Source of the DNA: Diplosphaera chodatii | Taxonomy: Eukaryota > Chlorophyta > Trebouxiophyceae > Prasiolales > Stichococcaceae | Length of the DNA stretch: 64,000 bases | Direction: 5' to 3' | Assembly (NCBI GenBank): GCA_032358165.1 | Contig: JAALGY010000012.1 | Span: 1,736,001 to 1,800,000 of the forward strand | Part shown: piece after piece, positions 1 to 10,041 of the stretch | How positions within the stretch are numbered: position 1 is the stretch's first letter | Layout of the letters: each line of letters opens with the position of its first letter | Notes under the pieces: generated by a model | Seen by the model: the letters and a program-made list of their open reading frames with translations, nothing else | Told to the model about the DNA's origin: nothing | Database searches by the model: none | Position numbers and translations under genes: made by a program

Positions 1-2496
1 CGGCACCGCGTCCTGCCCGTCGTGCGTGTAGTAGTCGTGCTGCGACAGCTCCTCCATAATGTCGCCCAGCCGCAGCGCCATGTCATACCTGCAAACCCAA
101 CAACCATGTGCTTACATGCAAAGTCATCCAGAGTGCATCGAACCGGACTCCCCGACAAGTTACCCTGTGACAGGAAGGACCACGAGCATACCTGCAAAAT
201 TGTCTGCAGAGTGACAGAGGACCAGCGCGTTCCGACCAGTTGCCCTGTTCGCATGCGTGCTGCAGCATGCAAGGGCATGCGCTGCTATGTGCAGCGTGCA
301 GTCGTGGATCTGTGGCCACCTACCTGCTGGAGGCGTTGGCCATCTGGTCGTGGTGCAGCTTCATGGCGTTCTCCTGCGCCTGCTCGATCTCCCACTCCAT
401 GCGCGCCTCCTGGTCCCCCAGCCGCTGCAGTGTAAAGAAACAGGGCAATGAGAGACTGGCCACTTCTGCACCCCGTCAAGATCACGACCAATCTCACCAG
501 GTGTTCACATCAAGGCTTGCGAAGACGCACAGGATTGCACCGTGCTCGGAGCTACCAGTAACTTACACACTACCAGTAATCAGTAACACTGCATAGTCCC
601 ACCTGCAGCTCCTGCTGCCGCAGCTCCGGCGGCAGCTGCGCCAGGTGCGCCTCCAGGGTGTCCGAGTCCATGTACATGTCGCCCGAGTCGCGGCTGTAGC
701 TGTCCGTGTTCAGCAGGTCGTTGGAGTTGAGCAGGTCGTTGTACGCGTCCTGCATGCGGGCGTCGGGGCCGCGCCCGCCCGGGCCGCCGCCGTAGCCCCA
801 CCCCTCGGCGGTCCCCATCCCATACGGCTGATCTGCGGGAGATGGTCAAGCAAAGTCGCAGCACCGTATGCACCTTGAGCGCTTGTGTGACTCACGTGTT
901 TCGGAAACCCGCAGCGCAGCGAGCGTGCGGAGAATTGTGCGGGTGCAGCGGCTCGCGAATGAGCAGCGGCGCTCATCAGCAAGCTGGGCGGACGGTGTCC
1001 GGCCGGGTGCGCCGCTGCACCCGCGCATGGTGCCATGCATGTTGTGCCAGGGATGTAACGGTAGGTTCGCGACGGGCGGGCGCGAGCAACCTGACTTTCC
1101 CTGACGCGCCGGCTGAGACACAGGCGGCGCAGGACCCCCACCGCCCACCAACACGCAACACACCTGGTGCCAGCAGGTCGTCGGAGCCGGCTGGATCCGG
1201 CATCATACGTGCGATGTCCCGCACCAGTTCGGGGTTCACATTGTTGCCGCCGGCCTGCAGAAGCATGAGCAGGTTTTCTGGGGGCGGTGCCCTGAACTCC
1301 GCAATTGCCACCGCAGCAGATGGTGGCGATGAGCATAGCCGACGGCAGTAGCTGCGGCACTTGCCTTGGCAGCTAGACACCGACTCCCGGCCATGTTTGC
1401 CTGATGTCGCTGCGCCCTCAACCCGCCAGAGTCCCTGCAATCACGGTGGAGAGGGCGGCTGGGTGTCCAACGCCATTTGTCGTGCTGCATCGTGAGAAGG
1501 TGCAAGTAGTATCGCAGAGTGCTGAGCGGTCACGGCCCGTGCCTACCTGTGCAAGTTGCTGCATGGTGCGAATGCCCTGAGGCTGACCAGGGGCCGGATG
1601 CACAGCATACCCAGGTGCAACGCCCCACCTTGACAGTGAATGTGCGACATAGCAGCACAAGATGAATCGATGGCTAGTGGTTTCCACTGCAAGTTCAGAT
1701 CAGGGCGGCAGGCCTGCGGCTTAGACTTGCCGTCAGCAGTGATGGCAGCTGGAAGCAGTGGCAGATCTGGTTTTCTTGGTTGCGCCGCGGTTTGGCTGGT
1801 TTGCAGGGCGGACGCATCGACGCACCAGTACGTTGCCCTGGATCATGCACTTGCGGACACGCTGGTGCGCAGTAGGCAATTTCCGCAGCGCGTCGTGACT
1901 TGCACGGCAGGTTGTTGAAGTAAACAGTTACCAACCGCTGGTGAACGGTGCAGCCAGTTCACTGAGCGCCTTCGCGGATGTGTGCAGCTTGCGCATACAG
2001 GTGAATCATCTCTCAAATACATTCCGGTGACAGTGCGTCACATGGACAGCCACACTGCGCACATGCACGAGGCTGGCTTGGCTGTACTACCACCTTGCCA
2101 CCCACGGACGTCGCACCAATATGCTGCTGATGCATGTCTCGATGTGCCCGCACGTTGAGATCCGGCGCTTCCTTGCACCACCGATGCCGCAACGGCCTCA
2201 GCGATCAACCCTGCCTTTGTGCAGGCGTCCATGAGCGGTCCATCAATGCTTGCAAGGCAGTCTGCTGCGGCTCTCACCAATCGGCGGGGTGAGGATCATA
2301 CCCTGTTTATACGTGACAGCTGGCCCCGTCCATCCCCTTTCTATGTTTCATCAAGTCAGATCCCAGCGTCATGCGCTTGCAGCAACTTACCGCGCCATAA
2401 GAACCTGACATGATAAGCTTCAGCTCACGCAGATGCGCCGGTACCCAAGCGCTCCGCACGTGCATACGACAGTTCAAGCACCAAGCTGAGGTGCAT
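1..2496 (-). CDS. Unknown coiled-coil protein, C-terminal part cut by window edge
   Basis: I do not recognise this family. Phase-compatible exons on the minus strand are 2496-2429, 2272-2182, 1987-1932, 1898-1851, 1628-1547, 1291-1164, 832-603, 424-324 and 88-1. A small linking exon near 1440-1370 is needed for phase and is uncertain. The N-terminal part is helical (LHTSAKALSELAAPFTS, then HDALRKLPTAHQRVRK). It is followed by a Gly/Pro linker, a helical segment with NPELVRDIARMM, a Gly-rich stretch, and an acidic-to-helical part around LEAHLAQLPPELRQQ and ARMEWEIEQAQENAMK that looks like coiled coil. The frame is still open at base 1. The ATG at 2496 directly follows a ctgcag acceptor-like site, so it may be internal and more 5' exons may lie at 2500-2770. 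The existence of a gene is well supported by consistent phases; the ends and function are not. Confidence 0.55.
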
Positions 2497-2987
2497 CTGC
2501 TGCAGCAGCGCATGCCACGCCGCCGGCGCATGCTCTTGTGGTCGTGCATCCGATGATGATCTCACACCTCACAGCTGAGTGTGTGTGCCTGCGCAGTCCT
2601 TGCCGCACAGCGATGCGGTTGGTAGGCACCGGGCTGGTCCTGGCATTCGTAGTACTGCTGGCGCTGCATGTCACCAGCGAGCCTGGCACTTCGATCGTGT
2701 CTAAGACCCTTGCTGCACAGCAGCGCTTTGTGTCGAATGAGCAGGCGAGCCCTTTCATGTACCTTCAACCTGATTTCGGCCTGTTCTGCTCGTAGGATTG
2801 CCTGTGCGTTGCTGCAAGATCAGCTGATCTTGCAAAGCCTGACTCGATTGTGGTAGATGCAGGCGAGCTCACTGCCAGACGGTAGCGATGAAGCCGAGCA
2901 GTCCTCTGTATTGGCGAACTTGGTGAAATCTGCGAGGTGCGCTTACAACAAATGTGATTCACACACGAGTTGCAAGCAGGGAGTGTA

Positions 2988-4400
2988 ATGGTAAGCAAGT
3001 TGGGGTTTAATCCAAGGTGGCGGAAGGACCTGTGGCTTGGCGGCACCTCGGGTGACACGGAGGAGACCGCTGCAGAGGGCGGCACGGAGGACAGCAGCAG
3101 CTCCAAGCCTGAGGATCCTGCTGACGCTTCGGCTGAGGCACAGCCCGTAAGCGATCAGCCGGCAGATGGCGGTGCGGAAGTTGCCAGCTCTGGCGAGGCA
3201 GCCGCTGCTGAGGAGCAGCCGGCTGCTGAGGCTGGTGCCACTGAAGGCGCGGGTGACGCTGCGGCCGCTGAGACCGCAACATCCACGGACGAGCAGCCAG
3301 CTGCACAGGAGGCCGCTGCCGAGTCCGATGCAGCAGCTGCCGACAGCCAGCCGGCTGCGGAGGAGCAGCCAGCCGGAGAGGCAGCCAAGGACGCTGGCGC
3401 TGATAGCGGCGAGGAGGCAGCCAAGGAGCTGCCGGCTGAAGGCGGCGAATCAGTGGCTGAGGGCACGGAAGGCGTCGCGGAGCAGCCAGCTGGCAACGTA
3501 GAGGCTGCCGCTGACAGCTCTGACGCGCAACCTGCTGCTGAGGGCGAGCCCGTAACTGGAGAGGGCGCAGACCAGCAGCCTGCAACCGATGCTGCTGCTG
3601 CTGATGGTGCTGAGAGTAACCCCCAGCCGGACACTGCGGTCGATGCTGCAGCTGCCCAGGATGCTGAAGCCAGCAGCCAGCCGGCAGCCGAGGGAGATGC
3701 TGCAGCTGCCGAGGAGACGGGACCAAGCGGCGAGCAGCCAGCAGCAGCGGACGCAGACAAGGGTGACTCGGCTCAGGTGGCAGAGGGTGCTCAGCCGCAA
3801 CCAGCGGCCGAAACCAGTACCGAGGGCAGTGGCCAGGACGTCGCCACAGCAGATGCTGCTGAGAGCAACCCCGCTGACGGCGCTGGCGATGCCAATGCTG
3901 CTGACGGCGCTGGCGATGTCAATGCTGCTGACGGCGCGGAGCAGGCCGACGCTGAGAATGCTGACAAGGGTGGTGATCAAGCAGAGGGATCTGGCGAGGC
4001 GGCTGCAGATGGGCAGGCCGCTCCTGAGGGTGAGGCGGCTACTGCTGCGTCAGATGCCGAACCCGCTGCGGAGGCGAACCAGGAAGGGGGCAGCGACTCT
4101 GTGGAAGTTGCCGCCGATGCACAGCCTGCTGAGGGTACGTCTCAAGGGGACGGCAGTGCTGAAACATCAGCTGGCGACAGCAATGCGGCGACAACGGACC
4201 GGACTGACAATGAGTCAGCACAGCCTGCTGACAGCACGGTTACAAACAACGACGAAGGGAATGCTGCCGTGGACGCTGCAGCTGAGCAGCAGCCTGCAGC
4301 AGGCGAGGGTGAGGCCACGATGGGGGATGCTGACGGCGATGCGGCGGCAGTGGAAGGCAGCGGGGAAAACACGGAGGCACAGAAGGACACCGAGCAATGA
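2988..4400 (+). CDS. Intronless acidic Ala/Glu/Gln/Pro repeat protein (470 aa)
   Basis: Single open frame from ATG 2988 to TGA 4400. The first ~20 residues are basic and hydrophobic (MVSKLGFNPRWRKDLWLGG). The rest is low complexity: Ala, Glu, Asp, Gln, Pro, Gly and Ser, with dozens of variants of QPAAE/EEQPAAEA and a tandem DGAGDANAA unit near the middle. No folded domain, signal peptide or membrane segment is visible, so it is predicted disordered and strongly acidic. The basic cap followed by a long acidic tail could suit a nucleic-acid- or membrane-associated protein, but that is inference. It is odd in having no intron over 1.4 kb when nearly every neighbour averages an intron per ~100-150 coding bases. 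A TGTAA motif follows the stop by about 60 bases. It could instead be the last exon of a longer gene. Opposite-strand frames here are also long because of the repeat composition and I treat them as shadows. Confidence 0.6.
   Translation: MVSKLGFNPRWRKDLWLGGTSGDTEETAAEGGTEDSSSSKPEDPADASAEAQPVSDQPADGGAEVASSGEAAAAEEQPAAEAGATEGAGDAAAAETATSTDEQPAAQEAAAESDAAAADSQPAAEEQPAGEAAKDAGADSGEEAAKELPAEGGESVAEGTEGVAEQPAGNVEAAADSSDAQPAAEGEPVTGEGADQQPATDAAAADGAESNPQPDTAVDAAAAQDAEASSQPAAEGDAAAAEETGPSGEQPAAADADKGDSAQVAEGAQPQPAAETSTEGSGQDVATADAAESNPADGAGDANAADGAGDVNAADGAEQADAENADKGGDQAEGSGEAAADGQAAPEGEAATAASDAEPAAEANQEGGSDSVEVAADAQPAEGTSQGDGSAETSAGDSNAATTDRTDNESAQPADSTVTNNDEGNAAVDAAAEQQPAAGEGEATMGDADGDAAAVEGSGENTEAQKDTEQ
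3873..3940 (+). repeat. 27-bp in-frame tandem repeat inside acidic ORF
   Basis: A 27-base unit beginning gctgacggcgctggcgat repeats twice with one substitution, then a partial third copy, encoding D-G-A-G-D-A/V-N-A-A. It sits in a larger field of diverged GCTGCTGAG/CAGCCAGC-type repeats and probably reflects slippage or unequal exchange within the ORF. Confidence 0.8.
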
Positions 4401-4461
4401 TCTTCTCGTTCATTGGCATTTAGCACACGTTCGTGATTGGTCTTGGGTGACTGCGGCCGCA

Positions 4462-4466
4462 TGTAA
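4462..4466 (+). terminator. Possible TGTAA polyadenylation signal
   Basis: TGTAA lies about 60 bases after the stop of the acidic ORF. TGTAA is the usual green-algal polyadenylation signal. The assignment is positional only. Confidence 0.35.
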
Positions 4467-4973
4467 AACGCTCGTGATTGGAAGGACAGGACCTTGAGCA
4501 TCATGATGTAGCTTGCACTGACATGATGGCATCTGGTAGTAGAACAGTTGAGCCTACGGTATGTTTTGAAGTGCGCTGGCTCTTTGGACTTGTTGTTCAA
4601 CTCAATGTATGGCAGCTCACAAATAGAAGTATACCATGCCAGCAGTGCTGGGTTATTGTGCTGCTGCCGGTGATAACACTCAGGCAGGTACCAGCACATG
4701 CCGGTCAGTCGTTTGCATAATGCAATGCTCTCACTAGTGCCACCTATTGCAGCTGTCACTGGCTGAAAACATCGGAACGCTTCTGGTTCACAGACGGTCC
4801 GAACCCTCAGGGTATGGGAAGATCAGGCGTGGCGGCGTCGCACCATCGTTGATCATGCCAGTTCCCTGCGTTGTGGTAACACCTTCTTGTGACACCGGCA
4901 TGCAGGTGTACGCCTCCAGAACACAGCGTGTGCAATGCATGCCTGCAAGCCATCGGTTCAGGGCACTACAACG
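4467..4973. other. Intergenic, convergent 3' ends
   Basis: This is the space between the 3' ends of the acidic ORF (+) and NDUFA11 (-). I see no supported exon or RNA gene. It presumably holds the two 3' untranslated regions. Confidence 0.4.
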
Positions 4974-5630
4974 CTAAGCCTGCCGTTCCATGCACACCTT
5001 GAGGCTGTGGCCGCTTAGGTCGACCGTCATGGAAGTGGCTGCCAGCAGGGCAGCAGCGCCGACCCCAACAGGCATTCGACCAAGTGCAGTGCCCAGCACG
5101 CCACCTGCTGCCACCCCGCCCAGCACCCCGTTCAGCACGTCCTTCCTGCCTGCAGGACATGCGGGGCAGCTTGCTTGGTTGGAGCATATCACAAAAGCCA
5201 TAGCACTGGCCGCCAGTATACCTGCAGTCATTCAGGCATATTAATTCGATCTCAAAGAGGTTGCTGCAGCAGGGTAGGTACTGCACCTCGAATCGACTCT
5301 GCAAGGCACTCGCCGCAGGCAAACGCAGCGCCTACGAAGCCCAGCACCAGGCCGTACTGCCTCATAATGGCACCTGCAGCAGTCCACCAGATGCTGAGTG
5401 CTGCATCCTAGAAGATACTGATGAGCTTGTGCGTGGCTAGCACCATGCTTCGGTGGACATATGTGGGGGGCACACGCCCCACCTGTACGCTTCAGAGCCG
5501 GCCACGGCTGGTTGCGCAGGACCAGTGGCACGTCGCCCCAATTGGATTTGATGGCGCCAGCCACCGCTCCAGCAGCAGCGCCTGTGGCTCCAGCACTCGC
5601 CGTTGCTGACAGGCAGTCATCGCCTGCCAT
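4974..5630 (-). CDS. NDUFA11: NADH dehydrogenase (complex I) subunit NDUFA11 / B14.7, Tim17-Tim22-Tim23 family
   Basis: Membrane-arm accessory subunit of mitochondrial complex I; the plant counterparts are B14.7/OEP16-3-like proteins. There are three exons with matching phases: 5630-5483, 5373-5287 and 5149-4974, giving 136 residues, close to the usual ~140-160. The Tim17/22/23 fold shows as four Gly-rich membrane segments: ATGAAAGAVAGAIKSNW, then DVPLVLRNQPWPALKRT, MRQYGLVLGFVGAAFACGE, CLAESIRGRKDVLNGVLGG and VAAGGVLGTALGRMP. The signature R-x-K-D-x-x-N-G-x-x-G-G is intact. The WGDVPLVLRN segment matches the plant OEP16-3/B14.7 pattern rather than Tim22 or Tim23. No cleavable presequence is seen, as expected for carrier-type import. 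ATG 5630 is the first in-frame start upstream of the membrane segments. The gene is divergent from the DUF3685 gene. Confidence 0.85.
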
Positions 5631-6560
5631 GCTGCCACCGTGGCGCACAACGGTGCAGCACCATCGCGATGGATGAGAAGACAACTTTGAGATGAGCGCT
5701 CATGGTCTGCAGGTGTGGCAGACTTTGCGCAGCACATGGCATTGTCCCGCACCGGTGCAGCACCCTTCTGTGCCGCACTGGCGCCTTGACGCAAGCGAAC
5801 GTGTATACCCTTAGAGGTACGCAGCAAGCCTTCGATCCAGTCTGCAGCGTGGGTGTTCACTGCCCTATGCCGAGTCCACACGCTGTTGATGCGCTGCGCG
5901 CCAATCGCGGCGACCTTACAACAATGGCAGCACACAGCCTCTAGCACCGCTGCAGATGAAAGCCTGGGCATGCCGCACTTGGCCGCGAGCACGGCGATTT
6001 TGCAGGGCACGGAGGGGCCTACAAAGGGAGCAACAGCGGGGCCATGCCCCGAGGGACCTACCGCTGTAGGCACGCGGCAGATGCAAGCTGTTTGACCGAT
6101 TTGAGCGTTCCATCGACCTATTGTATGAACCTTACGTCTCTCACAGCCGCTGCTGGGGCGTTGATCATGTGCTAGTCAACAGATCGCTGCTGTCCGGGAC
6201 AGCGGTTCAGCCTATACACCGTTGAACAACGCATTCTAGACCCGATCATAACTCTGACAGACTTGCAGACAGCGTTGGGCGTGGAGCGGTAATATGCATG
6301 CACCTGCGTGTTCTGCCGCTGCATGCTGGTGTTGTCATGCAGCGGCAGCCTAACTACACAATGTATTCTTGAGCCGGGTGCCAGCCGTAATCTGAGAATG
6401 ACACAACGGTTCTGATGTGCGGCACATCAGCGTTGACCATCCATGCACCGCCGGGCAGCCGTGCACAACAGCCATACCGCAGCACAGCCGCCAAGCGTCC
6501 TGCAGCATAGATCCGTCATCAAGAACAGGTGCATGCCCGAACTGGAAGTCGTGTTGATGT
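5631..6560. promoter_or_regulatory. Divergent intergenic region between NDUFA11 and the DUF3685 gene
   Basis: I find no convincing exon here. It must contain the NDUFA11 promoter and probably the 5' part of the rightward gene, whose first exon I could not place. No TATA box or other motif stood out. Confidence 0.35.
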
Positions 6561-6943
6561 AGTGCATGCTGCAGCGCCGTTCAAGCGTTCAAGCTGACGC
6601 GGGTGCTGCATGCGCTCACATTGGCGTGTGTGCGTCGTACAGGTCAGTCAGGCACAAGCCTCGAACCAGCTGCCGCCAGCTTGTACGTGCAGCTCGCAAG
6701 TCAGGAGCAGATGCTGGACCTGAATCCCAGAGTATCAGGGGTCCCCTCGAAGGCCTGCAGCACATCATTGCAGCACTCTTCTCTTTGACGCCTGGGGGTT
6801 CAAAGCCAGCCCAATGGACCTTACCTGCCAGGTGGCAACAATCATTGACACCAACCTGCTCGGCACATCTCAACTCAGATAGCGGACACCTGTTAGGTAG
6901 CAAGCGAACTCTGACTCTGACAGGTACTGCTGACTGCCTGCAG

Positions 6944-9331
6944 CACAGCAAGTGAGACATCCCAGACTCAGCAGGCGCATCCGGCAGCGCCAGATGCACT
7001 TGCTGCTGTCCACCCTGAGGCGCAGTGGGCGGCAGCATGGCGGGCATTTGAGGAGGCAGATGCTGAGGAGGAGCGCAGGCAGCCAGCAGCGGCTGCAGGG
7101 CGGCAGCCCATGGGGAGGAACCGACAGGCATCCCACCAGCAACAGGGAGCCGTGGCAAGCGCCAGGGCCGACCCAGCAGATGGGGCCTCAGAGCTTTCAG
7201 CTGCACAGCTCGCACTTCAGGTTGTGCAGTCACGTCACTTGCATCCCCTGCAAGACACTGTTGCAGACTACTTCCTCTTTTTGATTGACAGCAGCCTAAG
7301 ATGCAGCAATGCAACGCAATGGCATCTAAGATAAGCGTGTATCACTCATCTGCTTGACAACCGATCCTATGTGCAGGGCCTTGACAGTAGGGCACGGACG
7401 CAGTTGTTGATGCTTTCACTGTCCGCTTTGGAGCAGCAGCTCGAGGCGCTGCCAGACCAGGTGTGCTTGCCTCAGGAAATGTCCATAGGTGCTGTGTGCC
7501 GACCCACCATGCCTGTGTCAGCATCGCGAGACAGAAACATGTTCTGCAGGCAGAACGTGCATCAGAGGCAGACTGGCGCCTGCTAGTGCCTGCGCTTCTG
7601 GCGTCATGCAGCCTGGCAGCTGCACAGGCTTGGCTTGGCTATGTGCCTGCACAGCTGCAGGATGAAGCTGCACAGGCTATCGGCCAGCTCTCAGCAGGTG
7701 ACGGATGCGTGCTACAGACATGTAATCAATCTTGCTTGAGAGCTTGCTGTCTGCTGAACACCGCTCATGCCGATGTTACGCTGCACTGCCCAGGGTCAAC
7801 CACATGTGTGCTGGGACGAGTGAGTGGCGCTGCCTCGTTAGTTGAAAGGAAAGCGGATGATGGCGATGCGTCACATGCAGCAGCTGGGCAGCCCACACTG
7901 TGGCCTGGGGCCTCGAGCCGAGTAATGCTGCATGCCAGTACAGTTCGCTACCTCCGATTTGGGCCGCGCAAACCACCAGTGCCTGCTGCAAGGCCAACTG
8001 CAGCGTGCAGCCCAGCAGACATTGCTGCGCAAGCCAGCTCACTGTGCAGCGGCACTAGCAAGCAGGCAGGCAGGCAACATCCTGCAGCATGTGAGGCGCA
8101 AGTCGCTGCAGATGGTGGTGCAGTGCGGCAGCTGGCACGACAAAGGCTGGACGCTGCGCCAAGTGGCATCAGGTGCTTTTCCACCTGCCTCACGCTGCTT
8201 CGGTGCCATGGCTCAATTTCTGACTTGAACCCTTGCAGCTGCATGGCAGCATGCCAACCTGATACCTGCACATGCTGATCATTGTAAAGCTGGCTTACTG
8301 CAGAGGCTGGCGCCACCATAGCCTGACTGAGGCATGGCACGGCAGCACCGCCGCCAGTGGCCCCGCCGTGCTGCACGATCTGGCCGTCTGCACTGCAGAG
8401 GCTGTGGCGCAAGCCTACCTCGGAGAGGTACGACGCTCATGATATTTTCTGCTGTAGCATGATGTCGATTGATCTTGGACTGTCGGACTGCCAGCAGCAG
8501 GTGCTCTTGATGTCAGGGAGCCTGGAGGAACATCGTGCTGCAAACCGCCAGCTAAAGGGAACGGGTGTAACATGCGATGCCTGTGCAGGCACGTGCCGGC
8601 ATGGCAGGCGGCCCGTCGAGGCCAGATCTGCTGCTGATGGAGGGCTGCTGGCCAGTGTTTCTACACCGCGGCCTCGCCAGCTCTCGTGCACTGGAGCGCT
8701 TCCGCAATCAGGTGGCTTCTGGTCTTGTGTGCAGATGACAAACCTGCAACACTTTCACACGTGGCCTGACTGCCCCACATCAGCCAGCAGAGGAGAACTG
8801 TCATAATAGCTGCACTAAAGGCCGTGACATGTGCTTCGACGGGACGCGACTGTAGAGTGTGCAAAGCTGCAGCTGGCATTTAAGCGGTGGACCGAGCAGC
8901 GGTACTGGGATGTGGTCGCCATCTACGAGGACCGACATGAGGTGGCTGTGGTCGGCACTGGCGGTCGTCTCATGCGGAAGTCCATCCCTTTCAAGCGGAC
9001 CAAGGTGACGTGGGCTCCTGCTGCGGGCTCTGTCAGATAGGCTTGACGCTAGATGATGTGAAGTGCTGCCAGCGTCTGAGCCTTGTTGTGCATGCAGGAG
9101 CTGGAGGCTCTTGCGGGATGGAGCGCAGCGATGTGCCTGCTGATGGAGGTCAACGACGTGGCAGCGCCCCTGCTGCATCGTCTGTTCGCGCACGTCAGTG
9201 CAGCGCTGCAATGGCTGTTGACGGCCCTCATTGGCAGGGGGCTGGGCCTGATATTCCGTGGCATCCGGCAGAGCTTCCGACGGCAGCCACCCAGAACGAA
9301 CAGTGGTGGAGGCATGCCCGCCTTTGTCTGA
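6944..9331 (+). CDS. Ycf55-like DUF3685 protein, probably plastid-targeted; 5' end unresolved
   Basis: Supported exons are about 6944-7220 (3' edge uncertain), 7377-7460, 7550-7697, 8004-8172, 8304-8427, 8495-8564, 8608-8711, 8873-9004 and 9098-9331, with compatible phases from 7377 onward. The last three exons carry the recognisable part: SSRALERFRNQ, then WDVVAIYEDRHEVAVV, then a long amphipathic/hydrophobic end with WSAAMCLLMEVNDVAAPL and LLTALIGRGLGLIFRGI. That order and the IGRGxGLIxRGI ending are what I know from cyanobacterial and red-algal plastid Ycf55/DUF3685 proteins, whose function is unknown. Family assignment rests on recall of the C-terminal pattern. The upstream exons are Ala/Gln-rich and helical. 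A transit peptide would be expected upstream near 6600, but I cannot define its exon. An open stretch from 7221 to 7340 suggests an alternative exon end. Confidence 0.6.
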
Positions 9332-10041
9332 TTATGCTGCTGGTGAAGAGCAGTGGGCATGCCTCTGCCAGGGCCGAGGGCTTGCAGCGGCTTTCAATTG
9401 AATGCAACAACAACGACCCCTGAAATTGTGCAACCCCCTCCACACCACCTCACGAAGTTACAGCCTGGCTCAGGTGCCCACGTGACTGCATGCATGCCTG
9501 CAACCTTGACGTGCACCCCACCATGTTGCAACGACTGCATCATTCCGCACGAGCTGACTGCGTGTCATCGTTGCATGACTGTCGCTACAGCTGACAACCG
9601 CCGCTGCATGAGGAGATTGTAGTACTCCAAAGACTCACCTACTTCGACAGCGGCATCTGAACCAGACCAGCATTCGCTTGTGTATGCCCTAGAGGGCTTT
9701 GCAGATCATACACAGGGATTGCGCGCATTGCTCTGCCAAAGTTGCTGGGCACCTAATAAGTGAGGTGGAAAGCTCATCAGATCGGTTTCGGAGGAGCTGA
9801 CACGCTTCTACCAAACGGTCAAAATATGCTACTGCTCGGTCACTAGGTTGGTCATCTCCTGGCTAGGGCCTCCAGGGCACCTATCATCCAACATGCATGC
9901 TGCATTGATGTGTGCTGGTGCAAGTGCTTGTGCAACCCTGCGGCCACATGCAGCTCTCCTGTCGCCGTTCACACTGTGCAGAGGCAAGGCTGCTTCTGCA
10001 GGAGCTGAAGCTTGAGCGAGTCGCAACAAGCAGCAGGCATC
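9332..10041. other. Intergenic, upstream of phospholipase D
   Basis: I see no supported gene here. It presumably contains the 3' untranslated region of the DUF3685 gene and the promoter/5' leader of the phospholipase D gene. It includes several TGCATGC-type palindromes near 9486-9500. Confidence 0.4.

Noticed and set aside
3007..3980. Long minus-strand frames opposite the acidic repeat ORF
   Set aside because: They arise from the GC-rich triplet repeat being open on both strands. The plus frame has the sensible start and composition.
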